Translations under genes and position numbers: made by a program | The notes under the pieces: generated by a model | Told to the model about the DNA's origin: nothing | Seen by the model: only the letters and a program-made list of their open reading frames with translations | The model's database searches: none | DNA from: an uncultured Gammaproteobacteria bacterium | GTDB taxonomy: Bacteria; Pseudomonadota; Gammaproteobacteria; Arenicellales; Poriferihabitantaceae | Direction of reading: 5' to 3' | Assembly (NCBI GenBank): GCA_937992195.1 | Contig: CALKKV010000011.1 | Span: 1-64,000, forward strand | Length of the DNA: 64,000 bases | Shown: positions 44,032 through 53,013 of the stretch, piece after piece | Numbering within the stretch: position 1 is the stretch's first letter | Layout of the letters: the number at the start of each line of letters is the position of its first letter

Positions 44032-45150
44032 TTAGCGGTTGGTAAATACGTCACGAATAGTCTCTTTATACTTTTTAATCACTATCCTCTCGTCAAACTC
44101 TCTGACTACCTTTTCCCTTCCTTTAACGCCCATTTCTACCCGTTGCGCTTGCTCAAGCATAATGAGTTTCTCCATTTGGATTGCCAGGTCTTCTGCATCC
44201 TTAACTTTACACAAAAAACCGTTCACTCCGTCGTCTACTACATCCCTGCAACCGGGCACGTTTGTCGTCACAATGGGAATTGCCATGCTTGCCGCCTCGA
44301 GTAAAACCCGTGACAATCCTTCTCGATAGGAAGGTAACACTACGCAGTCGGCTTGGGCGAGAAGAGCAGGCACATCCTCGCTGGTTCCTAGAAACGTAAT
44401 AACTCCCTCGCGCTCCCAGGCCAACATTTCATCAGGAGAAATTGCGGTTGGGTTGCCTGGGTAAAATGCCCCCAACACATTGAACACTGCGTCCGGGTAT
44501 TTCGCTTTGACAATCCGGGCTGCATCAACATATTCGATTAGACCTTTGTCTTTTAAGAGTCTTGCTATAAACAGGAAAGTGTCAGCTGAATCTACTTTAG
44601 CCAAGTTGCTCGGTGAATATTTAATCGTATCAATACCGGAACCCGGCAATAAATCTGTTGCGGTGTCTTTGACCAGCTTACTTTCAACAAAAAGTGCTCT
44701 GTCTTCGGCATTTTGAAAAAACACTTTCGACGGAAACCTTAATGTGGCTTTATAGAGTAGCTTGGCAACTCTTGAAGAAATTCCTTGGTTCAGAAACACT
44801 GTTCCTAAACCCGAAATATTGCTGATAGCAGGAATTCCAGCCAAACGCGCGGCAATTGTTCCATAAATGTTGGGCTTAATTGTATAGTGCAACAACACAT
44901 CCGGTTTTAGACGCTTGTATAACTTGTATAGAGCCCAGATCAATTTCATGTCTTCAAGAGGATTGGTGCCCTTGTTATTTATTTGAATGTCGTGAAATTC
45001 AAAGCCCAAAGCTTCTAGTTGTTCAGAAAAATCGTCGCGCGGTGCTATAGTAATAATGCTGTATCCATCTTCTTGTAGCGCTTTCAGTAATCCAGTTCGG
45101 AAATTATAAATATTCCAGGAGGTGTTGATAACGATTGCAACTATTTTCAA
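44032..45150 (-). CDS. Glycosyltransferase family 4
   Basis: 372-residue GT-B enzyme. N-terminal half begins KIVAIVINTSWNIYNFR and includes LHYTIKPNIYG and NISGLGTVF, typical of the PglA/CapM-type group that adds sugars to undecaprenyl-linked intermediates; the C-terminal nucleotide-sugar site has LPSYREGLSRVLLEAASM. Start is TTG 45150. It opens the polysaccharide region on its left side and is divergent from the next glycosyltransferase gene. Confidence 0.87.
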   Translation of the reverse strand: MKIVAIVINTSWNIYNFRTGLLKALQEDGYSIITIAPRDDFSEQLEALGFEFHDIQINNKGTNPLEDMKLIWALYKLYKRLKPDVLLHYTIKPNIYGTIAARLAGIPAISNISGLGTVFLNQGISSRVAKLLYKATLRFPSKVFFQNAEDRALFVESKLVKDTATDLLPGSGIDTIKYSPSNLAKVDSADTFLFIARLLKDKGLIEYVDAARIVKAKYPDAVFNVLGAFYPGNPTAISPDEMLAWEREGVITFLGTSEDVPALLAQADCVVLPSYREGLSRVLLEAASMAIPIVTTNVPGCRDVVDDGVNGFLCKVKDAEDLAIQMEKLIMLEQAQRVEMGVKGREKVVREFDERIVIKKYKETIRDVFTNR

Positions 45151-45370
45151 GGTTTAGCTCGTTTATAAAATATCAGGTCAGTGATGATTAGGAAAAGATG
45201 ATTACAATCGCACTTACGCAATGCTCTGCACAGTGAGTATATTTTTTGGATATTAAATGCTCTTAGATTCCCATAGTATAATAACGAAATGTATGCGCGC
45301 GATATTTTTCTGATCCAGGACATAACTATCTTAGCTAGCATGGCTGTCAGAGCTGAATTTGTCTCTTAGT

Positions 45371-46483
45371 ATGAAAAATCAAAATATCAACGTATTGTTC
45401 CTCACCCGGTATCCTGTGGAGGGGGCAAGTAGTAGATACCGCGTCTACCAATACCTTCCCTATTTGAAGGCGAATGGCGTGCGCTTTCAGGTTAGCAGTT
45501 TTATGTCCGAAAAGATGTATAAAAAGAGTTTTGTTTCGGGTAAATATTTTTCAAAAGTAGTTCTATCTATTCTGGCTACGTTTAAAAGACTTTGGGTGCT
45601 TCGGAAATATTATCAATATGATGTCATCTACATGCAGCGTGAGCTGCTACCTTTTGGACCACCCATTCTTGAAAGGTTATTGAAGAAATCTAAAACAAAA
45701 ATTATTTTTGACTACGACGACGCCTTGTTTATTCACAAGAGAAGCACGTATAACAAAGCAGCTTCTTTTTTTCGTTCAGCGGATAAAACCATCAAAATAT
45801 TTAAAACCGTTGATTGCGTGGTAGCTGGAAATCGCTACCTAAAGGAAAAAGCGAAAGAATATTGTGACCAGGTGGTGATCCTGGAAGTTGCCGAAGATTC
45901 CAAAAGGATTCAGCAGCGTTCCAATCATACAAACAAAGAAGAGGTGACGATCGGATGGCTTGGTTCAACTTCAACAATTAAATATACCCGCTTAATTTCT
46001 AACGCTCTCATCAGAATACACAAAAAATATCCTAAAGTGCAATTTGTGTTTATGGGCGGTGACCCTGACTTTCAGATACCAAACCTACCTATCAAACATA
46101 TGACATGGTCACTGGACAATGAACTAAAAGCGTTGGAGCTGTTTGATATTGGGATTATGCCTCTGCCAGATGAAGAGTGGTCTAAAGGGAAATCTGGTGG
46201 TAAAGCGCGTACATACATGACTGCAGGCGTAGTAGCAGTATGTACAGGAGTAGGGTACAACCGCGAACTGATCAAACATGGCGCTACCGGCTTTTTGTGC
46301 AATGATGAACAGCAGTGGTATAACGCGCTAACTCTTGCTATTGAGGATAGTGAATTGCGACAAAGAATCGCAAACAACGCGCGAGCCTACGTGATAGATC
46401 ATTTTGACTTAGAAAAACAAGCGCAAAAGCTGGTGAACATTCTTAATGCGATTGTGAACGCTCCGGATAGAGCGATTCAATGA
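45371..46483 (+). CDS. Glycosyltransferase family 4-like protein
   Basis: 370 residues, GT-B fold, beginning NINVLFLTRYPVEGASSRYR (the RY start typical of this group) with the C-terminal donor region IGWLGSTSTIKYTR and LFDIGIMPLPDEEWSKGKSGG. Acceptor unknown. ATG 45371 is chosen over TTG 45359. Its stop codon overlaps the ATP-grasp start by 4 bases (ATGA), so the three plus-strand genes 45371-48653 form one coupled unit. Confidence 0.85.
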   Translation: MKNQNINVLFLTRYPVEGASSRYRVYQYLPYLKANGVRFQVSSFMSEKMYKKSFVSGKYFSKVVLSILATFKRLWVLRKYYQYDVIYMQRELLPFGPPILERLLKKSKTKIIFDYDDALFIHKRSTYNKAASFFRSADKTIKIFKTVDCVVAGNRYLKEKAKEYCDQVVILEVAEDSKRIQQRSNHTNKEEVTIGWLGSTSTIKYTRLISNALIRIHKKYPKVQFVFMGGDPDFQIPNLPIKHMTWSLDNELKALELFDIGIMPLPDEEWSKGKSGGKARTYMTAGVVAVCTGVGYNRELIKHGATGFLCNDEQQWYNALTLAIEDSELRQRIANNARAYVIDHFDLEKQAQKLVNILNAIVNAPDRAIQ

Positions 46484-47679
46484 AAACAGCATTGCCGCCA
46501 TGCGTCGTACTTGGCAGATCACCAACCGCCCTGTACGCTATTAGAGAGCTTGGCCGCGCCGGTGTGCCTGTTTGCAGCGAAGGAAAGAATTCCTATACCG
46601 CAAATTGGTCTAAATACTTAACGCACAACCCATCAACGATAAGCAGCGCCACGGACGCAGAACGGTTAAAACTATTGCTGGATTCTGTTCGTTCAAGCAG
46701 TCGTCAAAAAGCGTATCTTATTGCAAGTTCGGATCAGGATATTGCCTTTATTACTAGAAATTCAGACGAGCTATCAAAGCGTTTTCATCTGCAACATTCA
46801 TATTTAACCGGATTAGCAGAAGAGCTAATGGACAAGGGGCGTTTATACACGCTATGTCTTCAACACACTGTCCCAATACCCAACACCTGGATAAGGAAAA
46901 GGACTGAACTTAAAGAAATCAACAACGAATTGCATTATCCATGCATCATAAAGCCAAGCCTTATACATGAGGTTAAGGGATCTATGGCAGGAAAAAAGTT
47001 GTGGGTCGCCGAAACGATGAAGGATTACGATACCGTAGTAGCAGGATTGCCGACGGGAAACACCGACTGGATTGTTCAAGAAATCATAGCTGGCCCAGAA
47101 TCAGAAATTTGGTTATATGCGGCATACCTTGATTTCAATTCTGAGCCGCACGAGTCCTGCACTGCAAGAAAATTAAGACAATTTCCCCCGGGATTTGGTT
47201 CTGCGTCATTAGTTTCTAGTGAGGAAAATCGGGAAGTGAAAACACTGTGTGAGTCGTTTTTTAAAAAATTATCCTATCAGGGAATTGTCACCGCAGAATT
47301 AAAAAGAGACGCACTGGATGGAAAATTAAAATTGATCGAGATCAATCCGCGACCTTCACTTTGGTTTGGGGTGACCACATCGGCAGATCGATTAATTTCC
47401 CTAGCAGCTTACCGAGACGCGATTGGAGAGGGTTTCAGGAACGAAAATGTTCAATTAAATAGAGTGCAGTGGCGCTATCTGTTTAAAGACTTGTACTCAA
47501 TATTGTTTTATCGTAGAAACGAGCAGTTCATTTTGCCTCCGCCAGCACTCCACTTATTTGAAAGGCCGCTCAAGAAAACATGGGCTGTGTTTGCTTATGA
47601 CGACATCAAGCCCGTTTTTGGAGAAATCATTTACTATATTAAAAAGGCAATCGCCCGAATAATTTTAAAGGAAAAATAA
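46480..47679 (+). CDS. ATP-grasp ligase
   Basis: 399 residues: N-terminal preATP-grasp domain (CVVLGRSPTALYAIRELGRAG), ATP-binding loop (YPCIIKPSLIHEVKG) and metal site (KLKLIEINPRPSLWFG). Such ligases form amide or ester bonds between a carboxylate and an amine or hydroxyl. Between a glycosyltransferase and a deacetylase it could attach an amino acid to a sugar amine freed by the deacetylase. That is inference. Confidence 0.85.
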   Translation: MKTALPPCVVLGRSPTALYAIRELGRAGVPVCSEGKNSYTANWSKYLTHNPSTISSATDAERLKLLLDSVRSSSRQKAYLIASSDQDIAFITRNSDELSKRFHLQHSYLTGLAEELMDKGRLYTLCLQHTVPIPNTWIRKRTELKEINNELHYPCIIKPSLIHEVKGSMAGKKLWVAETMKDYDTVVAGLPTGNTDWIVQEIIAGPESEIWLYAAYLDFNSEPHESCTARKLRQFPPGFGSASLVSSEENREVKTLCESFFKKLSYQGIVTAELKRDALDGKLKLIEINPRPSLWFGVTTSADRLISLAAYRDAIGEGFRNENVQLNRVQWRYLFKDLYSILFYRRNEQFILPPPALHLFERPLKKTWAVFAYDDIKPVFGEIIYYIKKAIARIILKEK

Positions 47680-47681
47680 TA

Positions 47682-48653
47682 GTGAGCTCGTCATTTATCA
47701 TATCTTTGGATTTCGAACTTATGTGGGGGGTAAGAGGAAAAAGAAACATTGCTTCATACGCAGACAACATTCTCGGTGGCAGAACCGCTATATCTAGAAT
47801 TCTAAAGCTCTTCCATGAGCATGATATACAAGCTACCTGGGCAACAGTGGGTATGATTTTAGCGAGGAACAAAGAAGAACTTCTCGAACACATTCCTGCA
47901 GTATTGCCGGAGTATGCGAATCAATCATTGTCTCCTTATCAGGACATCTATAGCGAGATAGGGAATGACGAAAAAGAAGACCCCTGGCACTACGGGGCGT
48001 CTCTCGTTGACCAAATAAAAGATACTTCGGGGCAAGAAATCGCATCCCATACATTTTCGCATTTCTATTGCCAGGAAGAAGGGCAGAATATAGGCGCGTT
48101 TAAAGCAGACATACAGTCATCTATCTCTATTGCCAGAGCAGCAAATATAGATATAGAGAGTATTGTTTTTCCAAGGAATCAAATGACAAAGGAGCACATT
48201 GATTGCTGCTTTGAACAGGGAATCAAAAATTACCGTGGAAATACGGAAACATATTCTTATCGCCCGAGAAAAGTGAGCGACATAACGCCAATAATTAGGG
48301 GTATCCGTTTTATTGATAGCATGATTCCAATAGAGGGAGATCATAGTTATTCAGTTTCAAAACAACACTCCGGTATTCAAAATGTACCGGCAAGTCGGAT
48401 ATTTCGACCCGCACAAACAGGGGCAAAGTCTATTGTTAGCATTCTGCAACTTAATCGAATAAAGCGCGAGATGACGAAAGCGGCGATTGCAGGGAAGATG
48501 TACCATCTTTGGTGGCACCCCCATAATTTTGGACGCAACCTTGAAGAAAATCTAGATAACTTGAAAAGTATCTTGCTGCACTATCAGATCATGCAGTGCC
48601 AATACGGAATGAAAAGTCAAAGTATGGCCTCCTTTGCCAAGTCATGCATTTAG
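47682..48653 (+). CDS. Polysaccharide deacetylase (NodB-like)
   Basis: 323-residue carbohydrate esterase 4-like enzyme. The catalytic/metal motifs are SLDFELMWG (Asp), IASHTFSHFY (His-x3-His), the Arg segment IVFPRNQM and the late His in HLWWHPHNFG. No signal peptide is visible, so it probably acts in the cytoplasm on lipid-linked or nucleotide-linked sugar. GTG 47682 has AAGGA about 10 bases upstream. It follows the ATP-grasp gene by 2 bases. Confidence 0.88.
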   Translation: MSSSFIISLDFELMWGVRGKRNIASYADNILGGRTAISRILKLFHEHDIQATWATVGMILARNKEELLEHIPAVLPEYANQSLSPYQDIYSEIGNDEKEDPWHYGASLVDQIKDTSGQEIASHTFSHFYCQEEGQNIGAFKADIQSSISIARAANIDIESIVFPRNQMTKEHIDCCFEQGIKNYRGNTETYSYRPRKVSDITPIIRGIRFIDSMIPIEGDHSYSVSKQHSGIQNVPASRIFRPAQTGAKSIVSILQLNRIKREMTKAAIAGKMYHLWWHPHNFGRNLEENLDNLKSILLHYQIMQCQYGMKSQSMASFAKSCI

Positions 48654-49706
48654 CTAAAAGAGATAACTATTGTAAGGTGAGTAGCAGACGTTCGCATGAC
48701 GAGAAAAGGTAAACCAAACGAGTATATACATGCCGTACAGTCCAATCACAGACAGTTGATACTTATTGAGAGTTTTTTTAGTGTCACTTAGGACGTATGG
48801 TAAAAGTGCTAATGTAAACAGTTGTACTGGCAAAATGTAAAAACTGAATCGATGAAGCGCTACCGTTGATATCAAAGCAACGGGAATTAGCGCAAAGGTA
48901 ATGAGTGAAAATAGCCTTATCACGGGATAGAAGTTTGGAAACAGATTTTTAACTTCGGCTTTGTTAAATTCGAAAAACAGGAAGGTAATGAGCATTAATC
49001 CTAATCGTAACAGTGCACCAGCTGATTCCTGTGTGCCATAGATCTGTTCGATGTATCTGTCACTGTATATAGTCAAACGTTCTAACAGTAAAAACGCAGA
49101 TATTGGGCCAACAATTAGCAACCCTGCTCCGATTTTAACTGTAGAAATGCTTCTACCTACCATCAGCGCCAAAGGTAGAAAAACGATAATCGATTGATGA
49201 AATGTTGCGCCTACCAAAATATAGATTCCTACCAGTACGCGACTTCCTTTAACAAACGATATTACCGCAAGCATAAAAAACCCTACAGCTAGTGCTTGCC
49301 TGATACCAGACATAGACAACTGCACTATTAGAATTGGAAACATTATCGTTAGTAGCAAAATCGGGCTTGGATGGTAGCTAATAAATATTCTTACTAGAAG
49401 GAAAAACCCTATTGCACAGAGAACATTAAACCAAACATAGCTAAACCCGTTCGACTTAACTAGATAGGTGATCAATTGAAATCCAGGCTCAATGTTAGTG
49501 ATTATTTGTCTAATAGTCGCAGAAACATTGAAAAAATTATAGCGATGTACATACGCACCAAAATCACAACCAGTCTCTAAGCGAGTGCCTACGAAAACTA
49601 TTAAAAACAGGATCCAAATACTAACCAATACTGTATGGTCTTTTCTGCTATGCGAAAGAAACATGCTGGCTGCCAACAGCATATATATGCCTAGATAGAC
49701 GATCAT
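48654..49706 (-). CDS. EpsG-family polysaccharide polymerase (Wzy-like)
   Basis: 350-residue membrane protein with about ten helices. The periplasmic loop FVGTRLETGCDFGAYVHRY and the IEPGFQLI and MSGIRQALAVGFFM motifs are hallmarks of the EpsG family, which polymerises repeat units exported by Wzx. The stop codon lies directly beside that of the convergent deacetylase gene; the start overlaps the stop of the upstream glycosyltransferase by 4 bases. Confidence 0.88.
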   Translation of the reverse strand: MIVYLGIYMLLAASMFLSHSRKDHTVLVSIWILFLIVFVGTRLETGCDFGAYVHRYNFFNVSATIRQIITNIEPGFQLITYLVKSNGFSYVWFNVLCAIGFFLLVRIFISYHPSPILLLTIMFPILIVQLSMSGIRQALAVGFFMLAVISFVKGSRVLVGIYILVGATFHQSIIVFLPLALMVGRSISTVKIGAGLLIVGPISAFLLLERLTIYSDRYIEQIYGTQESAGALLRLGLMLITFLFFEFNKAEVKNLFPNFYPVIRLFSLITFALIPVALISTVALHRFSFYILPVQLFTLALLPYVLSDTKKTLNKYQLSVIGLYGMYILVWFTFSRHANVCYSPYNSYLF

Positions 49707-50923
49707 ATTTTGTTCACGGAATCGTAGATGTTCTGGTACTTGGTGATCGAAGTATGTTTCCCCAAATATTGATCAAATAATGTCTCAAAGTCCCTATGAG
49801 AAAACCCCGTATCGAAAACTTTGGTTAATATCGATTCGGCAACTGTATTTGCATTCGTATCTATCTTAGCTAGCTCAACAGCGTATCCGACATCGTATTG
49901 TTGTAAATAGAAATCCATATCTCCTATTCCGATATTCGTGATCGATGGAAGTAAGCAGGCAACGTTTTCAGCAAACTTTGTGGGGAAAGATGCTTTTTTG
50001 GAATAGGAGGGTTTTATAAAAAAAAGTGAAAAGTCGGCGATATTCAGATATTTATACACGTCTTCGAATGGTACGGATCTCAATTTTACGCGATCTGATG
50101 GAAGGTCATATTTGCGAACTAATTCTTGGATATAAGGCTGATCATTTTTATTTAGTACAAGAAAATGAATGGTTTCATCTTGCTGCATCATCTCTCCGAC
50201 CAGCTTCACTTCGCTTTCGAAATCGTACCATCCAGTTACTGTCCCAGTATGAATCACGAGTCTGTCGTTTGGGGCGTATTGCATACTAGCCTTAAACGAC
50301 AATTTTTTCGATCGGCTTATTGTTCTGAAAGTTTCTCTGCTAGCGCATGTAGGGATCACGCTAATTATGTTTTTCTGAATAACTTTGTCTTGCGCTAAGA
50401 TTTCTTTTGCAGAATGCGTTAAGGTCACAATATGATCAGCGGATTTATACAAATGACTCTCTATTCGCTTTAGTATATTGAATAGATAGGATTCTTTTTT
50501 TAAACGTCCGCGATCCACTTTCTCTTCAATAGAAAATCCCCGAATATCGAATACCAACTTTACGCCGTATATCGTTTTTAAAATAAATCCTACCACAGCG
50601 GGAATTAGACTACGTGCGTGAACGATTTCGAATTGATGTTTTTTGAACAAACCTGAAGCGAACCAAGAAGCCTTTAAAACCTGCATCATCGTTGAAGCAA
50701 TACCAAATCGATTGGAGTACTGGAAAAAGCGCCATTCTATGCCAGCGTCTTTGACTAGTTCTTTAATTTCATTTTCTTGTCCGCTCTGGATTGCGTTCTT
50801 ACGCTCGAATGATATTAGGTAAATACGGTTCGAATGACTGAGAGAACTTAGATATTCCAACACCTGAGAGCGCCCCAGGGGTTCAGTCATTCCGGTAAGA
50901 GAGATATACAGTATGGTGTTCAA
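49703..50923 (-). CDS. Glycosyltransferase family 4
   Basis: 406 residues, GT-B fold. The N-terminus ISLTGMTEPLGRSQVLEYL is the signature of a polysaccharide-associated GT4 subgroup; HARSLIPAVVGF and the donor-site segment LNIADFSLFFIKPSYSKKAS follow. The start appears to be TTG 50923, since no ATG lies before the conserved first strand; no strong ribosome-binding site is visible. Sugar specificity unknown. Confidence 0.86.
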   Translation of the reverse strand: MNTILYISLTGMTEPLGRSQVLEYLSSLSHSNRIYLISFERKNAIQSGQENEIKELVKDAGIEWRFFQYSNRFGIASTMMQVLKASWFASGLFKKHQFEIVHARSLIPAVVGFILKTIYGVKLVFDIRGFSIEEKVDRGRLKKESYLFNILKRIESHLYKSADHIVTLTHSAKEILAQDKVIQKNIISVIPTCASRETFRTISRSKKLSFKASMQYAPNDRLVIHTGTVTGWYDFESEVKLVGEMMQQDETIHFLVLNKNDQPYIQELVRKYDLPSDRVKLRSVPFEDVYKYLNIADFSLFFIKPSYSKKASFPTKFAENVACLLPSITNIGIGDMDFYLQQYDVGYAVELAKIDTNANTVAESILTKVFDTGFSHRDFETLFDQYLGKHTSITKYQNIYDSVNKI

Positions 50924-50973
50924 ACCGAGATTACTAAATGACGATGTTCGAAAATTCAGAAGTAGAGCTCATG

Positions 50974-52110
50974 TCACGACTTCAACATTAACTGATAGTA
51001 AGCTATCCACTGTTTTGCAACCTGAGATACGTCAAACTGTTTGATTTTTTGGGATGCGTTTTTTGTTAGCTCGCTTCGTAGACTCTTGTCCAGACAGAGT
51101 TTTTCTATCGCATTCGCCAAAGCCCGACTATCACTGGCAGGCACTAATATCGCTTCTTTCTGATCCTCTACAAGGTCCAGAATTCCACCCACTTTGGTTG
51201 CAATCACTGGTTTTTCTAACGCCATTGCTTCACCGACTACCATTCCAAAACCTTCTGATATGGATGGCACAACCACTAAATCGCATGCTGAAATCAATTC
51301 AAATAACTCTTGCTGCTTGATACCTGAAACTAAAAATACATTTGCAAGACTTTTTGTCTGTATGCTTTCCCGTATCTGATCCGCTAACGGGCCACTGCCA
51401 ACAATAATATGACATAGCTCCGACTTCGATTTATTAAGTAATTGTAGAGCTTCGATTAGAATCATATGCCCCTTTTCTCGAACGAGTCTTCCAGGAGTGA
51501 TGGAGAAGTATTTATAGCGATTACTGTCGCTCAGATATCGCCTTAGGATTTCGGGTCTGGAGAGGTTTAATCGAGTTCGGATAGATTCTAACGGAAAGGA
51601 ATTCGGTACGATATCAATCTCTTTTTGGGAGAAATGATAACTATAGTGCTCTTTTACAGCCTGGCTAACGGCCACTCTTCTGTCTATTAGCTTAGATGTG
51701 ACGAAAGCGCCTGTTTTCTTTTTTATCTTCTTTTTTACTGTATTAGCCGGAAAAGTGGTATAGCCAAGATTGTGAAAAGTTGTCAGCGTTGGAATATTAC
51801 GATGAAATAATCCTGCGATCCCTGTGTAGAGGCAGGAGAAATAAAGGTGGGCGTGAATAATGTCATATTTATTTTTAGAAACCAGTTTGGTTAACTTATA
51901 AGCTCCTTCGAAAACTCTCCATTTTGAGGATAGATTTAAGAAGTGAACTTCAATACCCAAATTCTTTAACTGTTCTGCTAGGGCATCTCCTTGAAAAAGG
52001 GTCGCTACACTGCACTCCACCCCCGATTTTTGTAATTCCGCCAGGTTATTAATCAGAGCCTGTTCTGCTCCTCCCCTGGAAAGAGTTTCGATAACTGACA
52101 GTAACCGCAT
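50974..52110 (-). CDS. Glycosyltransferase family 4
   Basis: 378 residues with LSRGGAEQALINNLAEL near the N-terminus, HAHLYFSCLYTGIAG, and the donor loop PSISEGFGMVVGEAMALEKP, standard for GT4 (WcaC/EpsD-like). It is 51 bases upstream of the previous glycosyltransferase gene on the same strand, separated from the acetyltransferase gene by an unusual 285-base gap with a tandem repeat. Confidence 0.88.
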   Translation of the reverse strand: MRLLSVIETLSRGGAEQALINNLAELQKSGVECSVATLFQGDALAEQLKNLGIEVHFLNLSSKWRVFEGAYKLTKLVSKNKYDIIHAHLYFSCLYTGIAGLFHRNIPTLTTFHNLGYTTFPANTVKKKIKKKTGAFVTSKLIDRRVAVSQAVKEHYSYHFSQKEIDIVPNSFPLESIRTRLNLSRPEILRRYLSDSNRYKYFSITPGRLVREKGHMILIEALQLLNKSKSELCHIIVGSGPLADQIRESIQTKSLANVFLVSGIKQQELFELISACDLVVVPSISEGFGMVVGEAMALEKPVIATKVGGILDLVEDQKEAILVPASDSRALANAIEKLCLDKSLRSELTKNASQKIKQFDVSQVAKQWIAYYQLMLKS

Positions 52111-52150
52111 AATCTTTAAAAATTAGCTAAGGAGCCTCTGGAAAGTCTGG

Positions 52151-52192
52151 GTGCGGCCGGCGAGGTGCGGCCGGCGAGGTGCGGCCGGCGAG
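52151..52192. repeat. Three tandem copies of a 14-bp GC-rich unit
   Basis: The unit GTGCGGCCGGCGAG is repeated three times without mismatch (52151, 52165, 52179) in a non-coding gap whose surroundings are AT-rich. Each unit contains CGGCCG and GCCGGC palindromes. The block lies about 40 bases upstream of the minus-strand glycosyltransferase start, in its expected promoter or leader. Confidence 0.9.
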
Positions 52193-52395
52193 GCGTGGAA
52201 GATAGAGATGAAAAATATTCAAGGTCAAGGCGTAAAATACACATAATAGCAGGAGCAGGAGTCGGGTGCCGCGCACTATTGCGAAGTGTTACACCGCGGA
52301 TACTGGATATTTTTCGCCCAAGCTTTCCGATCATGGCTATTGCAGAGGTTCCCTAATTTAAATTATGTGGCTGTTGAACGTATCCAGTAATGCGC

Positions 52396-52980
52396 TCAAG
52401 GTTTATCTTTCTTAACACTCAGTGGTTTGATGTATTTCGCAGGTATTCCAGCGTATAAACCACTGGTCAGATCCGTGTTTACAAGGCTGTGCGCTCCCAC
52501 AACTGTATTACTGGCAATATTGGTTCCTGCTAGAACCGTTACTTTCGCGCCCAACCAAACATTTTGTCCAATAACTATGGGAGACATTTCTATACCCTGT
52601 TCTGAAATTGCTATCGTGGAATCTGTGAATTTGTGATTTTGATCTCTGATAACCGTCATCTCTGCTATGAGACTGTTTTCACCAATCAGAATTTTCTCAC
52701 ATCCTGCAATTACACAATTACGACCAATAAAGCTGGATTGGATATCTACTATTCCATTCTTACCTGCGTAAATTAAACTGCCATCTCCAAGACTGCTGTT
52801 GTTAACTGTGAGAAAAGCGCCATCAGTGCATACTATGGTGACTCCGCGCCCAAACTTGACGCCTTTAAATTTACAGCCAGGATATTTGAGTTCAAAATAC
52901 CTGCTTAATAGGCTGTTTCGACTGGCATTATAAAGTCGAGTGATAAATCTGATTACTTTTGCGGTCGAGGGTTTAAGCAT
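52396..52980 (-). CDS. Acyltransferase with left-handed beta-helix (hexapeptide repeat)
   Basis: 194 residues with hexapeptide turns (IGRNCVIAGCEKILIGEN, SPIVIGQNVWLGAKVTVL, NTVVGAHSLVNTDL) and the closing segment YAGIPAKYI, typical of sugar O-acetyltransferases acting in the cytoplasm on polysaccharide precursors. ATG 52980. Acetyl-CoA is the likely donor. Confidence 0.88.
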   Translation of the reverse strand: MLKPSTAKVIRFITRLYNASRNSLLSRYFELKYPGCKFKGVKFGRGVTIVCTDGAFLTVNNSSLGDGSLIYAGKNGIVDIQSSFIGRNCVIAGCEKILIGENSLIAEMTVIRDQNHKFTDSTIAISEQGIEMSPIVIGQNVWLGAKVTVLAGTNIASNTVVGAHSLVNTDLTSGLYAGIPAKYIKPLSVKKDKP

Positions 52981-53013
52981 GACTCGACTTAAGCTATAGG
53001 TTTGATCATGCTT

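Noticed and set aside
45147-45341. 64-codon minus-strand frame upstream of the glycosyltransferase
   Set aside because: No recognisable domain or ribosome-binding site; probably the promoter region of the two divergent glycosyltransferases.
52151-52192. CRISPR array
   Set aside because: The 14-bp units are directly tandem with no spacers and far shorter than CRISPR repeats.
52116-52334. 72-codon frame over the GC-rich repeat
   Set aside because: Product is repeat-derived low complexity and the frame is not supported by a start site.
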